Notes: generated from the sequence alone by a model not told the origin. A stretch of DNA of 64,000 nt from Nicotiana tabacum (GCF_000715075.1 NC_134102.1:104337501-104401500), one strand, 5' to 3'. Positions 46,774-61,400 are shown, numbered from the stretch's first letter. Program-made: numbers and translations.

Positions 46774-49299
46774 CGTTATCAGTATGAATTGCTCATTTTA
46801 TGATCTTCTACGTCAAGACTATGTAAATTATAAGCAGACAATGAGATCAAGTACAATGAAAATGTCTTGGATGATAATACAAAGATAAGTTTTACATCCA
46901 TCTAAACTCATTCATACTTTCATATCTTTGCATTAACTTTATGTGCAGTGTTTAGTAAAAATATATTTTTCAATTATATCAAGTGAAATAAAGAACTGGA
47001 AAGGTATGTCTTTATTTGCTACATCTCTTATATGACAAATATAATATTCCAACATATATATATGTTCTAACCTTTTACATACTATGATAGATAATTATTA
47101 AGGTAATTTAGTAATAATATTTTTAGCATCACATGATGTATTTCATTGAAAGCAAAATTATCAAATATATAGGCGATTTTACAGTACCCTGCAAATTTGG
47201 CATTCGAATATACAATCAATATAAACTCATTATAGTTATAATTTATAATAGTCATAGTTATGCATTAAGCCTTAAATATTTTTGCTGGAATCATAAGGCT
47301 CATTCCTCCGTATTAGATTTTTTAGGTGAAGTTTTTATAGTCTTTGAAATATAAGTGGTTATAGGTTATCTGCACCTTTCCCCTAATTAATTTATTAAAA
47401 TATAAAAGTGATTGTATTATTATTATTTTTTTAAAATGGCATATATCCTAACTAGCATTTTTGTTGCAGAGGAATTGTTTCAAGATTGAAATAGTTATAT
47501 ATGTCTTCTTGAAAGTTAATTTACTTATGCCTATAATTATGAAGTAATAATATTTTAAAGGCTCGAGTGCGAGTCCTAGTGAATTTTGGCCTATTATGCC
47601 AAAGATTGAGGGTAAGACGATGGGTTCAAGCCCCAACACACTGTGTTGATAAAAAGACTCTGGATTCAAGTTCCAACGCATTATGGCCTAGCATGCCTTT
47701 ATATGGGTAAGGCATTGGGTTTGAGTCCTAATGCACCATATTGATAATAATAATAATAATTAAAGAAAAAATAATATATTTTTCATGAAAAAAACATGAA
47801 GCTTGTCCTATTTGATTTGCTCCATTCTTGAAGTGAATGTAATAGCAGTGCATGATAAGTCTAAATAAAGACAAGTGGTTGAAAAATGAATGTGGGCGTG
47901 CGAAAGGCCAAAATAATAATAGTTATCACTATGGTAATTATAAAAGGGACAACAAGACAATGTTTACCATCAAATTGGTATGAAAAAAATAAAATAAAGC
48001 ACATTGTATGATTATACTCCATTCTTTGAAGAGAATGTGACCTGTGATAAACATTGAGAATGCATACTCATTCCTGAAAGTGAATGTGAAAATATATATG
48101 TGATAAAGATTATGCATAATAATGTACTAGTGCATGGTTGGATAAATACTACAACTCACCTATAAGGGGGGTTTGAGATAAAGAAAGATAATGAATATTA
48201 TTGTGTACTTACATGAATATATCATTGGTCGCATACATGTGATACGCCAAATATTTTGTCAAGCCTTATGAAAGTTATTAAAAGCAAAATTAAAGCAAGA
48301 AATTATTTTGCTTATGATGATTTTGAACATGACAATTATTATGATATGATTCTCTTTGTGAAGGAGACATTCATTATATGGATGGTGTGACAAAAGATCT
48401 TGTAGTACAAAAGCAGTTAAGAGATCTGAAAGAACTAATTTGTTACTACCCGAATGAATGAAATTGTTCATGACATTAATCTTGTAGTAAGTCTCAAAAG
48501 AAACATTTTGATTTACAAATATATTAGACAAGGTAGTTGGCATATTGAGACTATAGATGAAAAAAAGATTGAATATCTTTATATTACTATAATCATACCG
48601 GGTAAATATGAAATGTTACCTGACTTTTCTTCTATTTGTATTACATAAGTATAAGTATGATGATGCAATCACAAGTCACAAGTAAACTAGAGGTTTACTG
48701 AAATAAATATTAGTTGGCATGACCGGTTGACCATCTCGGTTCAATTATGATGCGAAAATTTAATTGAAAATTACATTGGCATATATTGAAGAAATATAAG
48801 ATTCTTCAAGAATTCTCTTCTGCTGCTTATTCTCATGATATACCGGTTAAGGTTGGGATTGAATCCTTTGATTTATGGAACGAATAAAAGGTGATAAATA
48901 TGGGCCCAGTCACCTTCCATGTGGACCGTTTACTATTATATGATTTTAATAGATGCATCTATTCTATGGTCACATGTGCATTTGCTATCAACTTGCAGTT
49001 TGGCTTTTGCAAGATTGATTGCTCAAATTATTAGAGTACAGTTCCATAATAAAAATTATGATGATTTATCTTGATAATACTGGTTTAAATCCAAGTTGGT
49101 TTAGCAGAAATTGTATGCCTCCACTTATATCTAAACCATTGGTTATGAGAACAAAATTGCCAAAATAAAATTTGGTATGTGATATATTATTTAATATACA
49201 ACAGCACTTGTACGCATGTAGCCAAGTTATGATAAGTTCTCCCTATCACAATCGGTTCAGGGTCAGAAATTAAATAATTTCCATCTAGAAATATGAATG

Positions 49300-51359
49300 T
49301 GCTATATGATTTAATTGTTCCACCACAATGCACAAAGATGGATCCCCAAATAAGGCTAGGGATATTTGTTGGTGATCCCAATAATAGGGGAAGAAAATGG
49401 GCTTCTGAAAAAGTAATGCATGTAATGAATTATTATGAGTATATCTAGATTCTCATACGAGAAAATGTGAACTTGAAGTTCAAGTGATAATTCATTTGCA
49501 AAATATTGCCAGACGTATTTGCTGACCCAAAACTAAATGTCATATTCAGCTGCTAATGCTCCAAATAAAATAAAGTTCATAATGAATAGAGTATATGGCA
49601 TGCATGAAGCATAATAGACTAATCGGTTCTAAAGATAAAACTCCTTGAAGAAGGAGATTAGCAAATGTTCAAGATGGTCATAATAAGGAGGCAAGTGCTC
49701 TAGAAGAGCACCACGATATAACACTTCATAAGACCTCATGGGAGAGGCTCAGGTACCTGAAGATAATAAGATAAAGAGATTTCAATAAGTTATGTTTTTA
49801 TTGGGTAATAGTAGAACCGATATAAAATGATCGTTGACGATATTGTTAATATAATGTAGCGCTCAATATTATTAATATTGACGAGGATCTTGAGCTCAAA
49901 TCTGTCATGAAATTTGGACAGATAAATGACTGACCAAATGAAAAATACGCAATGAAAATTAATTTCACCTGAAAAATATGAAGTTGGACGGATAATCCCA
50001 ATATCTGAAAGTATAAAGCCAGTGGAGGTATAAATATGTTCTTGTGCGGAAAAAAAGGTCAAGTCGATAAACATAAAGACGACTTGTGTCACAAGAAAAT
50101 TTATAAATATCCTGGCATTGATTATATAGAGACATGTTCTCCTATGGTGGATGTCGCAATTTCAGGTTTTAATCTGGCAATACAAGAAAAATGTGATATG
50201 CGTATAATGGAAATCATTGAGGATTTAAATTGTTCTGAAGCATATTAAGGTTTTCAAGAAATTTATTAAATAAAGCTTCAAAAATCCTTATACGGATTGA
50301 AACAATCAGGGCGCATGTGGTATAATCGCCTGAGTGAGTACCTGTTGAAAGAAGGGTACAAGAATGATTCAATTTGTCCTTGTGTCTTTATAAAAAGATC
50401 TGGATCTAAATTTGTTATAATCACCGTGTATGTTGATGATTTAAATATCATTGGAACTCCTAGGGAGCTTCCTAAAGCAGTAGACTATTTAAAGAAAGAA
50501 TTTGAAATGAAAGATCTTGGAAAGACAAAATTTTGTCTTGGTCTACAAATTGAGTATATGAAAGATAAAATTTTTGCCCATCAACCAGCATACACTAAAA
50601 TGATTTTAAAGCGATTATATATGGATAAAGCACATCCATTCCGACCTCATGAAAATAATGAAGAGCTTCTTGGTCCCGGAGTACCATATCTTAGTGCAAT
50701 TGGTGCACTAATGTATCTTTCTAACATTACAAGGTCTGACATAACTTTTTCAGTTAATGTCTTAACAAGATATAGCTTTGCTCCTACAAGGAGATATTGA
50801 AATGGAATCAAACACATATTGCGGTATCTAAAAAGGGACTACCGATATGGGATTATTTTATGACAATAATTGCAGTCCCGATCTTGTTGGTTATGCCGAT
50901 ACTGGGTATTTATATGACTCACACAAGGCTCGATCTCAAACAGGTTATGTGTTTACATATAGAGACACTGCTATATTTTGGTGATCGACTAAGCAATCAA
51001 TCGTGGCTACTTCATTTAGTCATGCTGAGATAACTGCTATTCATGAAGCAAGTCGAGAATGTGTATGGTTGAGGTTTATAATATACCTTATTTGAGACAA
51101 ATATGGTTTGAAGTGTGACAAACTACCCACAATTTTGTATGAAGACAATGCAGCATGCATAGCCCAGTTGAAGGGAGGATTCATAAAAGGGGATAGGACA
51201 AAGCACATTTTACCAAAGTTATTTTTCACACATGATCTTCAAAAGAATGGTGATATCAATGTGCAACAGATCCGTTCAAATGATAATATGGCTGATTTGT
51301 TCATCAAATCTCTACCGACGTCAACCTTCAAGAAACTAGTGTACAAGATTGAGATGTGA
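49300..51359 (+). pseudogene. Ty1/copia pol remnants (integrase end, RT, RNase H)
   Basis: A piece of the integrase C-terminus is readable near 49318-49380 (PPQCTKMDPQIRLGIFVGD). RT is best preserved at 50297-50800 (RMWYNRLSEYLLKEGYKN, VIITVYVDDLNIIGTP, MKDLGKTKFCLGLQI), with the YVDD motif intact. RNase H follows in shifted frames to 51359 (LYEDNAACIAQLKGG, RTKHILPKLFFTH, NMADLFIKSLP). No gag or protease can be recognised between 46774 and 49300, where degenerate GGTTCAAG-containing repeats occur (47560-47745). Multiple stops make it inactive. Confidence 0.85.
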
Positions 51360-51596
51360 AGGCTCAAGGATGTGAATTGATGCTCTCATCAGGGGGAGTT
51401 AATATGCGTTGTACTCTTTTTCCCTTACAAGGTTTTGTCCCACTGAGTTTTTCTTCCAAGGTTTTTAACGAGGCAACCAAAAGGCGTATTTCTAAACATG
51501 TGTACTCTTTTTCCTTCACTTGGATTTTTTTTCCCATAGGGTTTTTTCCTAATAAGTTTTTAACGAGGCACATTATCTATGGACATCCAAGGGGAG

Positions 51597-51823
51597 TGTT
51601 ATAAGAAAAATTAAATTATGGTGGATGTCTACTCTTCCTCCATGATCTTCTCAAATGCTTAATGACATATTTAATGATATATTTCTATGCTTAATGACAT
51701 ATTCAATGATATATTTTTCTTCACTTTTCATGCACATTTCTTGTTCATGTTTTACTAAATTGCTTTTATTTTATAACAACATGTCTTGTTCATGTTTTAC
51801 TAAGTTGCTTTTATTTTATAACA
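51597..51823 (+). repeat. 3' LTR of second copia element
   Basis: 227 bp. Relative to the 5' LTR, about 70 bp containing the TATA box and start region are deleted between CTTTTCATGC and CATTTCTTG. Preceded by the purine tract CCAAGGGGAG. Confidence 0.92.
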
Positions 51824-51856
51824 GTTTTTTCTTAAAATGACATCCAACAGACAAGA

Positions 51857-52431
51857 ACATTTATGTGCCAATTGCGAAGGCTTACTCCAGTTTGACATAT
51901 AGCCGAGCACAAAAAATTCAATAAATAAAACGTGATCAATATAAATTTTAATTATAGCATAAACAGTTCGAAGACAGGAACAACAAAAACAAATTTGTAT
52001 ATTAAAGTAGAAATATAACGTGAGCCCTAGATAGAGAAAAATAGTTTGAGAACTAAAATGTGATAGGTATTTGCAAATTACTGACATTATTTTAATGACT
52101 TGCAAGGTTAAGAATGAATCACAACTTGAAGTGAGACGATGGATACGTATTTGGTGGAGTAAGTATAAAATAGGATAAAGGGCAAAATATAATTATGGAG
52201 CAATAAGTAAGAGTATAATTGGAAAGAAAAATATGAAACAATCTCACCACACCTTTGATTGTTTCAGGCTTTTCATTATTCTGAAACAATAAATTTAATA
52301 ATACAATAAAATTAATTTAAAATAAACAATCAAAACAAGTTTTGGATAAAAATACAATATACTCCAAACAAGGTGTAACTTTGGCTTTGAGCAGAAAATG
52401 AAAATGAAAATGAAGAGAAATTGAAGTTGAA
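51857..52431. other. Upstream region of omega-amidase gene
   Basis: AT-rich, no ORF. It would contain the promoter and leader of the gene starting at 52432. No convincing TATA box could be singled out. Confidence 0.45.
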
Positions 52432-55400
52432 ATGAGAATTGGATTCGTCTTCTTGTCTTCAACCCTTTCTTCTTCTTCAGTGATTGGATCCTCCATTTCT
52501 GGGTCCATCGTACGGCTTACACCCTCACTCCTGCTCCATCGTCCCTTTCACATCATTCCAAATCGTACAACCACTCGAAGCAACAATTTGCAGTTTTCAG
52601 CACGTACAACCCTCACTACATCAGCTTCTTCCATGTCTTCCTCTTTCAAGCCTGAACAAGCTAGGGTTCCTCCCGCTCTCCAATTGCCCTCACCTTCCAT
52701 CACCAAGGTCTCCTTTATGTGTGTGTGCGCGCGCGCATGTATAAGTGATTTTTTTTATTTAAATAGTTTAGTTAATTTAACTTCATTTAATTGAATTGAA
52801 AATTACCAGCCTCACTCACCTAAGTTGGGTTGTGGTAATAGTTGATTTGAAAGGTGAATTTTGTTTAATCCATTTTTGATATGTGAATTTGATGTTGAAT
52901 GAGCAGTTTAAGATTGGGCTATGTCAATTAGCAGTGACATCAGATAAGGAAAGGAATATTATTCATGCTCGAACAGCAATTGAGGAGGCTGCTCAGAAGG
53001 GGGCTAAGCTTGTTGTTTTGCCTGTGAGTTCACATTTAATTAGCAATTGAGGAGGCTGCTCAGAAGGGGGCTAAGCTTGTTGTTTTGCCTGTGAGTTCAC
53101 ATTTAATTTGTTCTTTCAATGCAGCTGTTTCTTGTTCTATACATATATCAGTAGTTATACTCTGTCTGATTGCCGCAACTGTAAATTTTTGTATGCATAC
53201 TTAGAGTTCGTTATGGTGGGCAACTCAGTTATAAAGTCTAATATTTCCATCGTCTAATAGCCTAATATATCGATGTGACCATCAAATAATCTGAGCATCC
53301 AATCCAAAATTTTAAGACATTGGGCAGAGTAGGACAAGGCCGTTATAAAATTCTTTTGAAGCACTTTATACAACCAACATAGGACACTGTATAACAGTAG
53401 CTAAATGAGTTCCAGATATTATGCTGTTTCAATCTTAAATTAGCCTTCCTATTAACATGCAAATTCCTATGAAAGCTGCACTTCTTTCATATGTCTAAAT
53501 ATGTTTGTAATCTTTATACCAATTCATTAGTGGAGAGGAAATGTGCGTACCATTGTCTCATCTTGTACAAGGGCTGTTACGTAGATTCACTTTGAGTATC
53601 TCGTCATGTCCTTTCCTAGTTTATGGTAAGAATTCTGACTTAATCTTATGGTGAGACAACAAAGAGATGTTTTCTTATGTAGATTTTGCTACCTGAAGCG
53701 GACCTTTCTGCAATGGCTTGGCTATTAACTGCCATTGAAAGTTTACAGCAATTGATTTTAGCTTACTATTGGGCTTTGCTTTTTGCTAGGAAATATGGAA
53801 TAGTCCATATTCAAATGATAGCTTCCCAATTTATGCTGAAGACATTGATGCTGGTTCTGATGCATCTCCATCAACTGCCATGCTCTCTGAAGTAGCTCGA
53901 CTTCTGAAGATCACAATAGTGGGAGGCTCTATACCTGAACGCAGTGGGGACAAGTTGTATAATACTTGCTGCGTTTTCGATGCTGATGGAAAGTTGAAAG
54001 CTAAGCACAGAAAGGTAAGCAGACACCTCTCTTGTTGTCGTGAGGGCATGTAGCTTTAGCTTTGCCACTGAGATCTAGAAGAAACTAAGAAAGTAATTGT
54101 CATTTGCTCAATCAATTATGTAAACTATAAGCTTCAATACTACAAGATTATACTGAGTGTATAATCTTGGTTTTCGGATTTAGAAATTGAATGATGTTGC
54201 AGAGTGTAGTCAGACATTCATTTCTTGATGCACAGATCTGTGAGTGTTACTTGGTCCAGTCCCTCATAATTTCTGTTTAATATTACTACGTATTTATATC
54301 TGACAAATATGAGGGGGTTTTTTGTTCTCTTTATTTTTACTTTTCTGGGTTGAAAAGCATCTTGATAATGCTATTTTACACTCAAAAGAGTACTCCCAGT
54401 GATCTGGACAGAATAGATGATTTTTGAGTTTAATTAAAGAATTTTTGGAAAAAAAGATAAGAGAATAAACTGAGATTAGTCAAGTTTTGCCTATTTTCTG
54501 CATTTGAGGAACTCCATTATATTTTGTTTTACTTTTATTTATTTTGTTGAAATCAGGAACTCTATTAGATTTTACCGAAATCTTAATGGTAGTACAGTTC
54601 TGCGATAAAAGGGCCGGGAACTAATAATACAGACGTGGGGAGCCAACCTATAAACTGTCCACGGTCGTCCAGTTGTAAGCCTTTTTAGTATGAATAGAAG
54701 TATTTCTGCAACTGTTCACACAGAGTTATAGGTTGGAGTGAAATAGTAGAATTACAATGCCAATTTTTGCTTTGCATAATGGCATGTGCACATTGGCTAA
54801 GTAAGTCTAGTCACCAAGGGAAAAAAACATATCTAGTAGTTTTTTGGGAAAATCAAGAAGATGGGAACTCTGCAAAATTTCTGACGCTTTGATGTCTTTG
54901 CAGATACATCTTTTTGACATTGATATTCCTGGTAAAATAACCTTTAAGGAGTCAAAGACGCTTACAGCAGGAGAGACTCCAACTGTTGTGGATACAGGTA
55001 TTTTCTCCATCTTACTTTCTGACATACTATGGTAATAAATTAACCAAATTACTCATAATCTAGTGTCAGAGACTGCTCCAGTGTTCTGAAAGTTCCTCCA
55101 GTTAATATAATAACTTTAACTGCTTGTTTATGTTCCGTATTTTGATTGATTTCATTACATTGTCTTCTGCTTCATTGAAGAGCATGAATATTTTCCTTTT
55201 CTGTATTTCTAAGTTAATTGATGCATCCATCCAGTGCTTTTGAGAAATGATTATAACTATATTTCTGCAGAGGTTGGCCGAATTGGTATAGGGATTTGCT
55301 ACGACATTCGCTTTCAGGAATTGGCCATGCTATATGCAGCAAGAGGTGTGTATTTTCCTTTATTAGCTTTTTGCAAGTGACTGGGAGTTTTCAATTGCTG

Positions 55401-58400
55401 ACTGTTTATGTATGTAAACTTTTTCTTTAAACCTAATACTAGTTCATCTCACCATAATGTGTTGTGTTTTGGTGATTTATACCGTAGTGCTAATGAGTAA
55501 TGTCTTTGGCTTTATTAGCGGGAAGCATTCTGTATGCTTACAACCAATTTCCACCATTGGATTCTTTCTAAAATGTATGCTTGGTTTTTCCGGAAGTCGA
55601 TGACTATTCATAGCTATTGCCTTGATACCAAAGAAGAGTTTGACCCAATGCTTTACTTTTGGTCTAGTAGGAGGTGTAGACTATTTAGTAATGATACAAC
55701 ATATGTTTCATTACGACATTGAAATATGGTCTGTGTTTCTAACCTTGGTTCAGCATTGTGCATGCTTTGAAATAAGTACACAGCAGAAGCTTCCGATTCA
55801 TTTGCAAAGAGTGACCTAGAGACTTAAACTAAAGTAATTTGTACATTACAAGGAATTCCAGACCACTTACAACACTTCTGTTTTCACTGCTGAAATTGAT
55901 AATTTATTCACAATATAAATCTTGAATGCAACTGCTCAAAAAGAAAAAGAAAAGAAAAATGTCACTCTTGAATGCATTGTGAGAGGTCCAAAAGGCAAAT
56001 GTTTTGACAATATTTAGAACATCCTAGGGCTAACATTCATACACCAAGTGATCGAAATACATGTCCATATCCGCGTTCAGTGCAGTATGGTGAATTTAGG
56101 AGTAAAAAGGGTAAATTCAGCTATTTCATTGAATCTAACTGCTGAAGCTCTTGGTTTTGCTTCGTAATTCAGCCTCTATATGCTATCTCTTATATATGAT
56201 GGGAGAAAAGGGCCTAGTTCATAAGTAGCAGTATCAAGGCAAAGATGATCTAGAATGGAGAAGCATTATGGAGAGAATTTCAATTTAATGAACCACAACA
56301 TTAGAAAAATTTATAGTTTAGCGTCAACCACTAGAAAAGAAAAGAAGAATTGAACCAATCAATTTCTCCTTATAGTCATAACTCATATGACCTGCAGAAT
56401 ATTTGTGGGAAATCCACGGGAGAACCTAAAAGGAGACGGGTCTTAAATCATTGCAAAAGGTTCATGCCTCCATTTCAATTCTAGTTCTTTGAATAACACT
56501 AGACCATAGTTCTGAGAAGATTATTCACGAATGATTGTGTATAAAAAGATGAAGTGAACTGACAAGGAAGAGAAGATAAGAATTGCAAAATAAACAGAAA
56601 GATAGTAGGGCTTGAGTATCTGGAACTAGAAAGCACCATGATACAATGAGTAAATGCGTTATCATAATTGGATGCGGTAAGATATGACACTTTGTCCTAA
56701 CTCAACCTAAAAGCTAGCTCATGAGGGGAGGATTGCCCAAGTCCATATAAGGAGACCACCAACCCATTCCCCAACCAATGTGGGATTCTAACCCACCCTA
56801 ACCGATGCAATTATTAAATAGACTAATTTAGTTTTAGATATATCATGCAATTAATATGATCAAGGAATCGTAACCTAATTGCCACACTTGTGTGGAATTC
56901 TCAACATACACTGTTAATTGTTTCCGTCTTTTGTTCATTGAGAAACAAACATGTTCATAAACTTCATCATTTTCAGTTGCTCTTTCAACTGATCCTGCAT
57001 AGCATTCCTCCAGTTAATTTACTATTTTTCCATTTCTAGACAATTGGGGCATATGCAGGGGCAGTGGACACTAGATGTACCCGCAACAACACGATCTTTA
57101 TTTCCTCACCCCTTTTTCCAATAGAAGCAGCTCTTCTGCCATCATCATAACTAAAATCCTTCCTCCTGCCATTATCATCATCAAAATGCATTTCTCTACC
57201 ATCATCATAACCAAAATGTTCTTCTCTTGTACCATCACCATCATCGTCACGAACAACTTCTCCTATTCTACCATCTCCACCAACAGATTTTTCTCCTGTA
57301 TCTCCTCTAACCACATGGTTATCTTCAATTTGTGGGGTTTACAAACTACCCTTCTCTATCTTAAGGGCACCACCCAAATGTCTTAAGACTATCACTCCAT
57401 TCAACTCTTTACTTAGGCTATCGATCATCATGTTCTCTTTGTAGAGTAAAATAACTAAATTTTGGATGTAAAGCCTCCCCCTTTTCAGCCTTTGTAGAGT
57501 AAAGAAAATGGTGCACTACCTGGGAAGGGAACAGAAGGATTTATAAGCAAAGATATTAGGGTCATACTTGAAACATCCTATACATGTTTAAAACACTTTC
57601 TGCAGAAACATCTACATGATGTTTGAAAGATGTTTCAAACATCTTTGAAACATCCACCCGAATGAGCCTTATCGGATTATCTTTGATTTGAATTGGATCA
57701 GACTTATCTTTTTTTAATTTGTTTTTGCCGCAATTGAGGTATGGCTTTAAACGCCCAAGCCTACATTGGTGATAAAAAATAAAAAATTATATAAATTACA
57801 CAAAATAGAAATAATGAACAAGATTTATTTAGGTACCATGAATGCCCAAGGAAATCCGTAGAGGTTATGCGAGTCACTCTTAGATTATTGATGTTCTTTC
57901 ATATCTTCCATAAGATAATCACAGTCAAGCATAAACTATTTCGGCCCCATGGATAATTGTAGAAAGTCTTTTGTGGAGGCCAATCTGACTGTATTTTCAT
58001 AAACACCATAGTTCTGATCCTTTGCCAACAAAATGCAGCATAGTGGATAGTTTCTAATTTTTATGGATTTGAATATGATCATCTCAAACACTGTTTTACA
58101 AGTCACAAACCTTTTTCCTTTGTTAATAAGTTGCCACAAATCTTCACAATCAAGAAAGTACTTTTCAATCTTCGAATTATTGTAAGAATGTCCGCAGTTG
58201 AGTCTAGTCATTATGGCAAACACACGAAGGCTTAAGCGGACTTATAATCTTTTATAATTAAACCATAACTCCTGGGTCTTCTCGCAGAGCACTCTACGGA
58301 GTAGAAGGCCATGCACTATGTAGCCTGAAACAGTGGCCTCTCTGGCAAATCCAAAAAGTGTTCGACAGGACTACTCCTAAACTTGTTTTCGAGGCCCTGA

Positions 58401-61400
58401 TCCCTCAACAAATTTCCGAACTTACCCATACCTGCTAATTCTAATGAGGATTCCACTGTGATCTTGCTGAAGGTCTCATTATCATCCAAAAATATCTTGA
58501 ATTTTAACTGTGTAAGTTCCGATCGAAGCTGTAAGATTTCAACCTCGCAACTGTCCTCATCTTTGGGCATCTCAACTTGTACATGATTTAATAATGTTTA
58601 TTAATAAAAGGCACAAGGACAATTAATTTAATAATTAAAAAATATCTCTTTACAGTCATTTGTACATAGAGATGTTTCAAACATATCGAGAGATGTTTGA
58701 AATATATTGAGTTTACATCATCAGATTGATAAGGTGTATTATCATTTTTTCTCTTTTTTCTTCTTTCTGCCTCTTATTCTCTTGAAGCTTCTTTTTCTCT
58801 TGGTTTCAACATAAAATCTTCATCTCCAGAGGTCTCATCTTCTATTTCTTCTCCTTTCACAATTACTGTTCCATCGTCTGATTCTTCGTGATCAACAATT
58901 GCCCCTCTTGCCTTTCTTCTCCTTCAACGGTTGATGTCTCGTCTTTTGATTTGTCATCGTTAACTTCTGCGTCCTCTTTTGTTTCCTCTTCTCTTGCTTT
59001 CTTTTTCCTTTTCTTTTTCTTTCTCTTTATCCCCTTCTTTCTCTTTTTCTTTCTCTTGTTCCTCTTCTCCAACATTCTCTCCTTCTACTACTTCATCAAC
59101 CGTGTCTCCTCCTTCCTGATTATTTTGTCCTCCTACTACTACCTGAAGAGGTGTGGCTTCCATTTCTGCTATAGTGAGCATTGATTGTTCTAAAAAGAGG
59201 CGACTCTCCTTCTAAAAGACCCAACAAACAAATTTGGATATCACAGGCAGATGAGATACAATAATCAATGCCACTGTAACTGAAGTGGAAGTCACCACGC
59301 CTCTTCAGAAGGTAGTAGTAGTAGGAGGAGGATAGAATAATCAGGAAGGAGTAGACACTGCTGACGAAATAGTAGAAGGAGAGAATGCTGGAGAAGAGAA
59401 AGAAGAGGATAAGGAGAAAGAAATAGAAGAAACAGAGAAAGAAATAGAAGAGGAGATAGAAGTTGATGAAAAAATCAAAAGAGGAGATAACAACCGTTGA
59501 AAAAGAAGACATTTGTTGATGATAAAGAATCAGAAGAGAAAATAGTAGCTTTTAAAGAGAAGGAATAGAAGAGACCTCTGAAGATGAAGATTTTATCTTG
59601 AAACCAAGAGAAAAAAAGCTTCAAGAGAATAAAAAGAGGCAGAAAAAAGAGAAAGAATGATAATGCACTTTTTAAATCTGGTGAGGTAAGCTCAATATGT
59701 TTCAAACATCTCTCTAGATGTTTGAAACATCTCTCATTAACAGTGTTGTGAAGAGCGTGAAGCGAGGAAAAGCGACAACCCCCATTTTGCTTAAAGCGAG
59801 AAGCGAAGCGCTCGCTTTTTTGAAGTGAAGCGGAATTTAAAAAAAAAATTAAAATAAATATTGCATAGACAACACATGTAACTGTAAGTAAATGTTCAAA
59901 GCGAGAAGCGAGAAACGAAGCGCTCGCTTTTTTGAAGTGAAGCGAATAACTATAAGAACAACTACATAACACATAAAAAAGGCAATAAGAACTAAGAATA
60001 AAGGATATAAAAATAAGAGGAAGGGCAGTATACCATTCTGTTAAAAGCTGGGCAGCATAAAAACAATGAAAGAAGAACTGGGCAGCATTTCAATGAAGAG
60101 GAGAAGACTGAGAAAGAAAATTTTCCAGCATTTCGCTGCTATTTGGACGCTGAAAGAGTGAGAAGAAGAAGAAGAAGAAGAAGAAGAAGAAGGAGAGGGA
60201 GAGGGAGAGGGAGAGGGAGAGGGAGAGGGAGAGGCAGAAGGAGGAGGAGGAGGGGGGAACCCTAGTCGCCTCTTTAGAATCTCTGTTGCTGCTGGTCGTG
60301 TTTTAATAAAAGAACACTGAAAACCCTTCTTTTTTAATTAACTAGGCTGGCAGCTGTTTAAAACAAAGAAGCGGTCGCTTCGCTTCTCGCTTTTTAGTAG
60401 GAAGCGCACACTTTTGTCTACCTGAGTCGCTTCATAGAACAAAGCGGGTAAAGGGTCGCTTCGCTTCTCGCTTTAAGCGAGGAAGCGACCGTTTTTCACA
60501 ACCCTGCTTATTAAAAATGACTGTAAAGAGATTTTAAACATTTTTAAGTCATGTACAGGTTGAGATGCCTAAAGATAAGGGTGACAGTTGCGAGGTTGAA
60601 ATCTTAAAGCTTCGGTCGGAACTTTCATGGTTCAAAATTTAAGACATTTTTGGACAAAATAAGACCTTCAACAAGAAGATCACTGTAATATCCTCGTTAG
60701 GAGTAGCAGGTATAGGTGAGTTCAGAATTTGGTTGAAGGATGAGGATCTCGAAAACAAGTTTAGGAGTAGTCCTTTTGGACACCTTTGGATTTGCCTGAG
60801 AGGCCATTGTTTCAAGCATCTATGGTGCATGGCCTTCTACTCCGTAGAGTGTTCTGCAAGAAGACCCAGGAGTTATGATTTAATTACAAAAGATTATTAG
60901 TCCGCTTTGGCCTTCGTGAGTTTGCCATAATGAATTGACTCAACTGTGGACATTCTTATACTAATTCGAAGATTGAAAAGTACCTTCTTGGTGGTGAAGA
61001 TTTGTGCTAACTTATTACCGAATGAAAGAGGCCTGCGACTTCTAAAACAATGTTTGAGATGATCAAATTCAAGTATGCACTATGCTTGTTTTGGTTTCTC
61101 CACTGCATTTTGTAGGCAAAAGATCAAAACTTCTGGCGTTCATGAAAATACAGTCAGACTGGCCTCCACAGAAGAGGCTTTCTACAATTATTCATAGGGC
61201 CGAAATAATTTTCGCTTGACTGTTGATTATCATATGAAAGAGCATCAGCAATCTAATATGACTCGTATAATCTCTACGAATTTCCTTGGGCATTCATGGT
61301 AACTAAATAAATCTTGTTCATTTTTTCTATTTTTGTAATATTTACATAATTTTCTATTTATTTTTTTATCACACAATGTAAGCTTCGGCGTTTCAAGCCA

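Larger units (their letters stand above)
46477..51823 (+). mobile_element. Second full-length Ty1/copia retrotransposon, TSD GTTTT
   Basis: LTRs at 46477-46773 and 51597-51823 start TGTTATAAG and end TTTATAACA. GTTTT duplications are at 46472-46476 and 51824-51828. The 5' LTR is 297 bp with TATATAAAG (about 46614). The 3' LTR is 227 bp and lacks that segment. After the 5' LTR comes CGTTATCAG, probably a PBS of a type other than the iMet 3'-end kind. The internal region encodes decayed pol only. Confidence 0.93.
46099..51856. mobile_element. Possible MITE interrupted by copia element
   Basis: The left end CTCTGTTTGGATCATTG (about 46100) and the inverted right end TCTGTTGGATGTCATT (about 51838-51855) are similar. 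Only about 405 bp of the unit is non-copia. The interior repeats GTATTGTATCGT words. No clean target duplication was found, so this is tentative. Confidence 0.35.

Noticed and set aside
47560..47745. A tRNA gene suggested by GGTTCAAGCCCC
   Set aside because: No A box at the right distance and no acceptor stem pairing seen; the word recurs three times as a degenerate repeat.
55534..55819. Two overlapping ORFs in intron 5 of the omega-amidase
   Set aside because: No domain, no splice-compatible position, and intronic by the clear exon phases on both sides.
58863..59184. Lys/Glu-rich ORFs resembling a charged nuclear protein
   Set aside because: Low-complexity CTT/GAA-rich sequence in the MULE inverted repeat. 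Both strands stay open and no domain is present.
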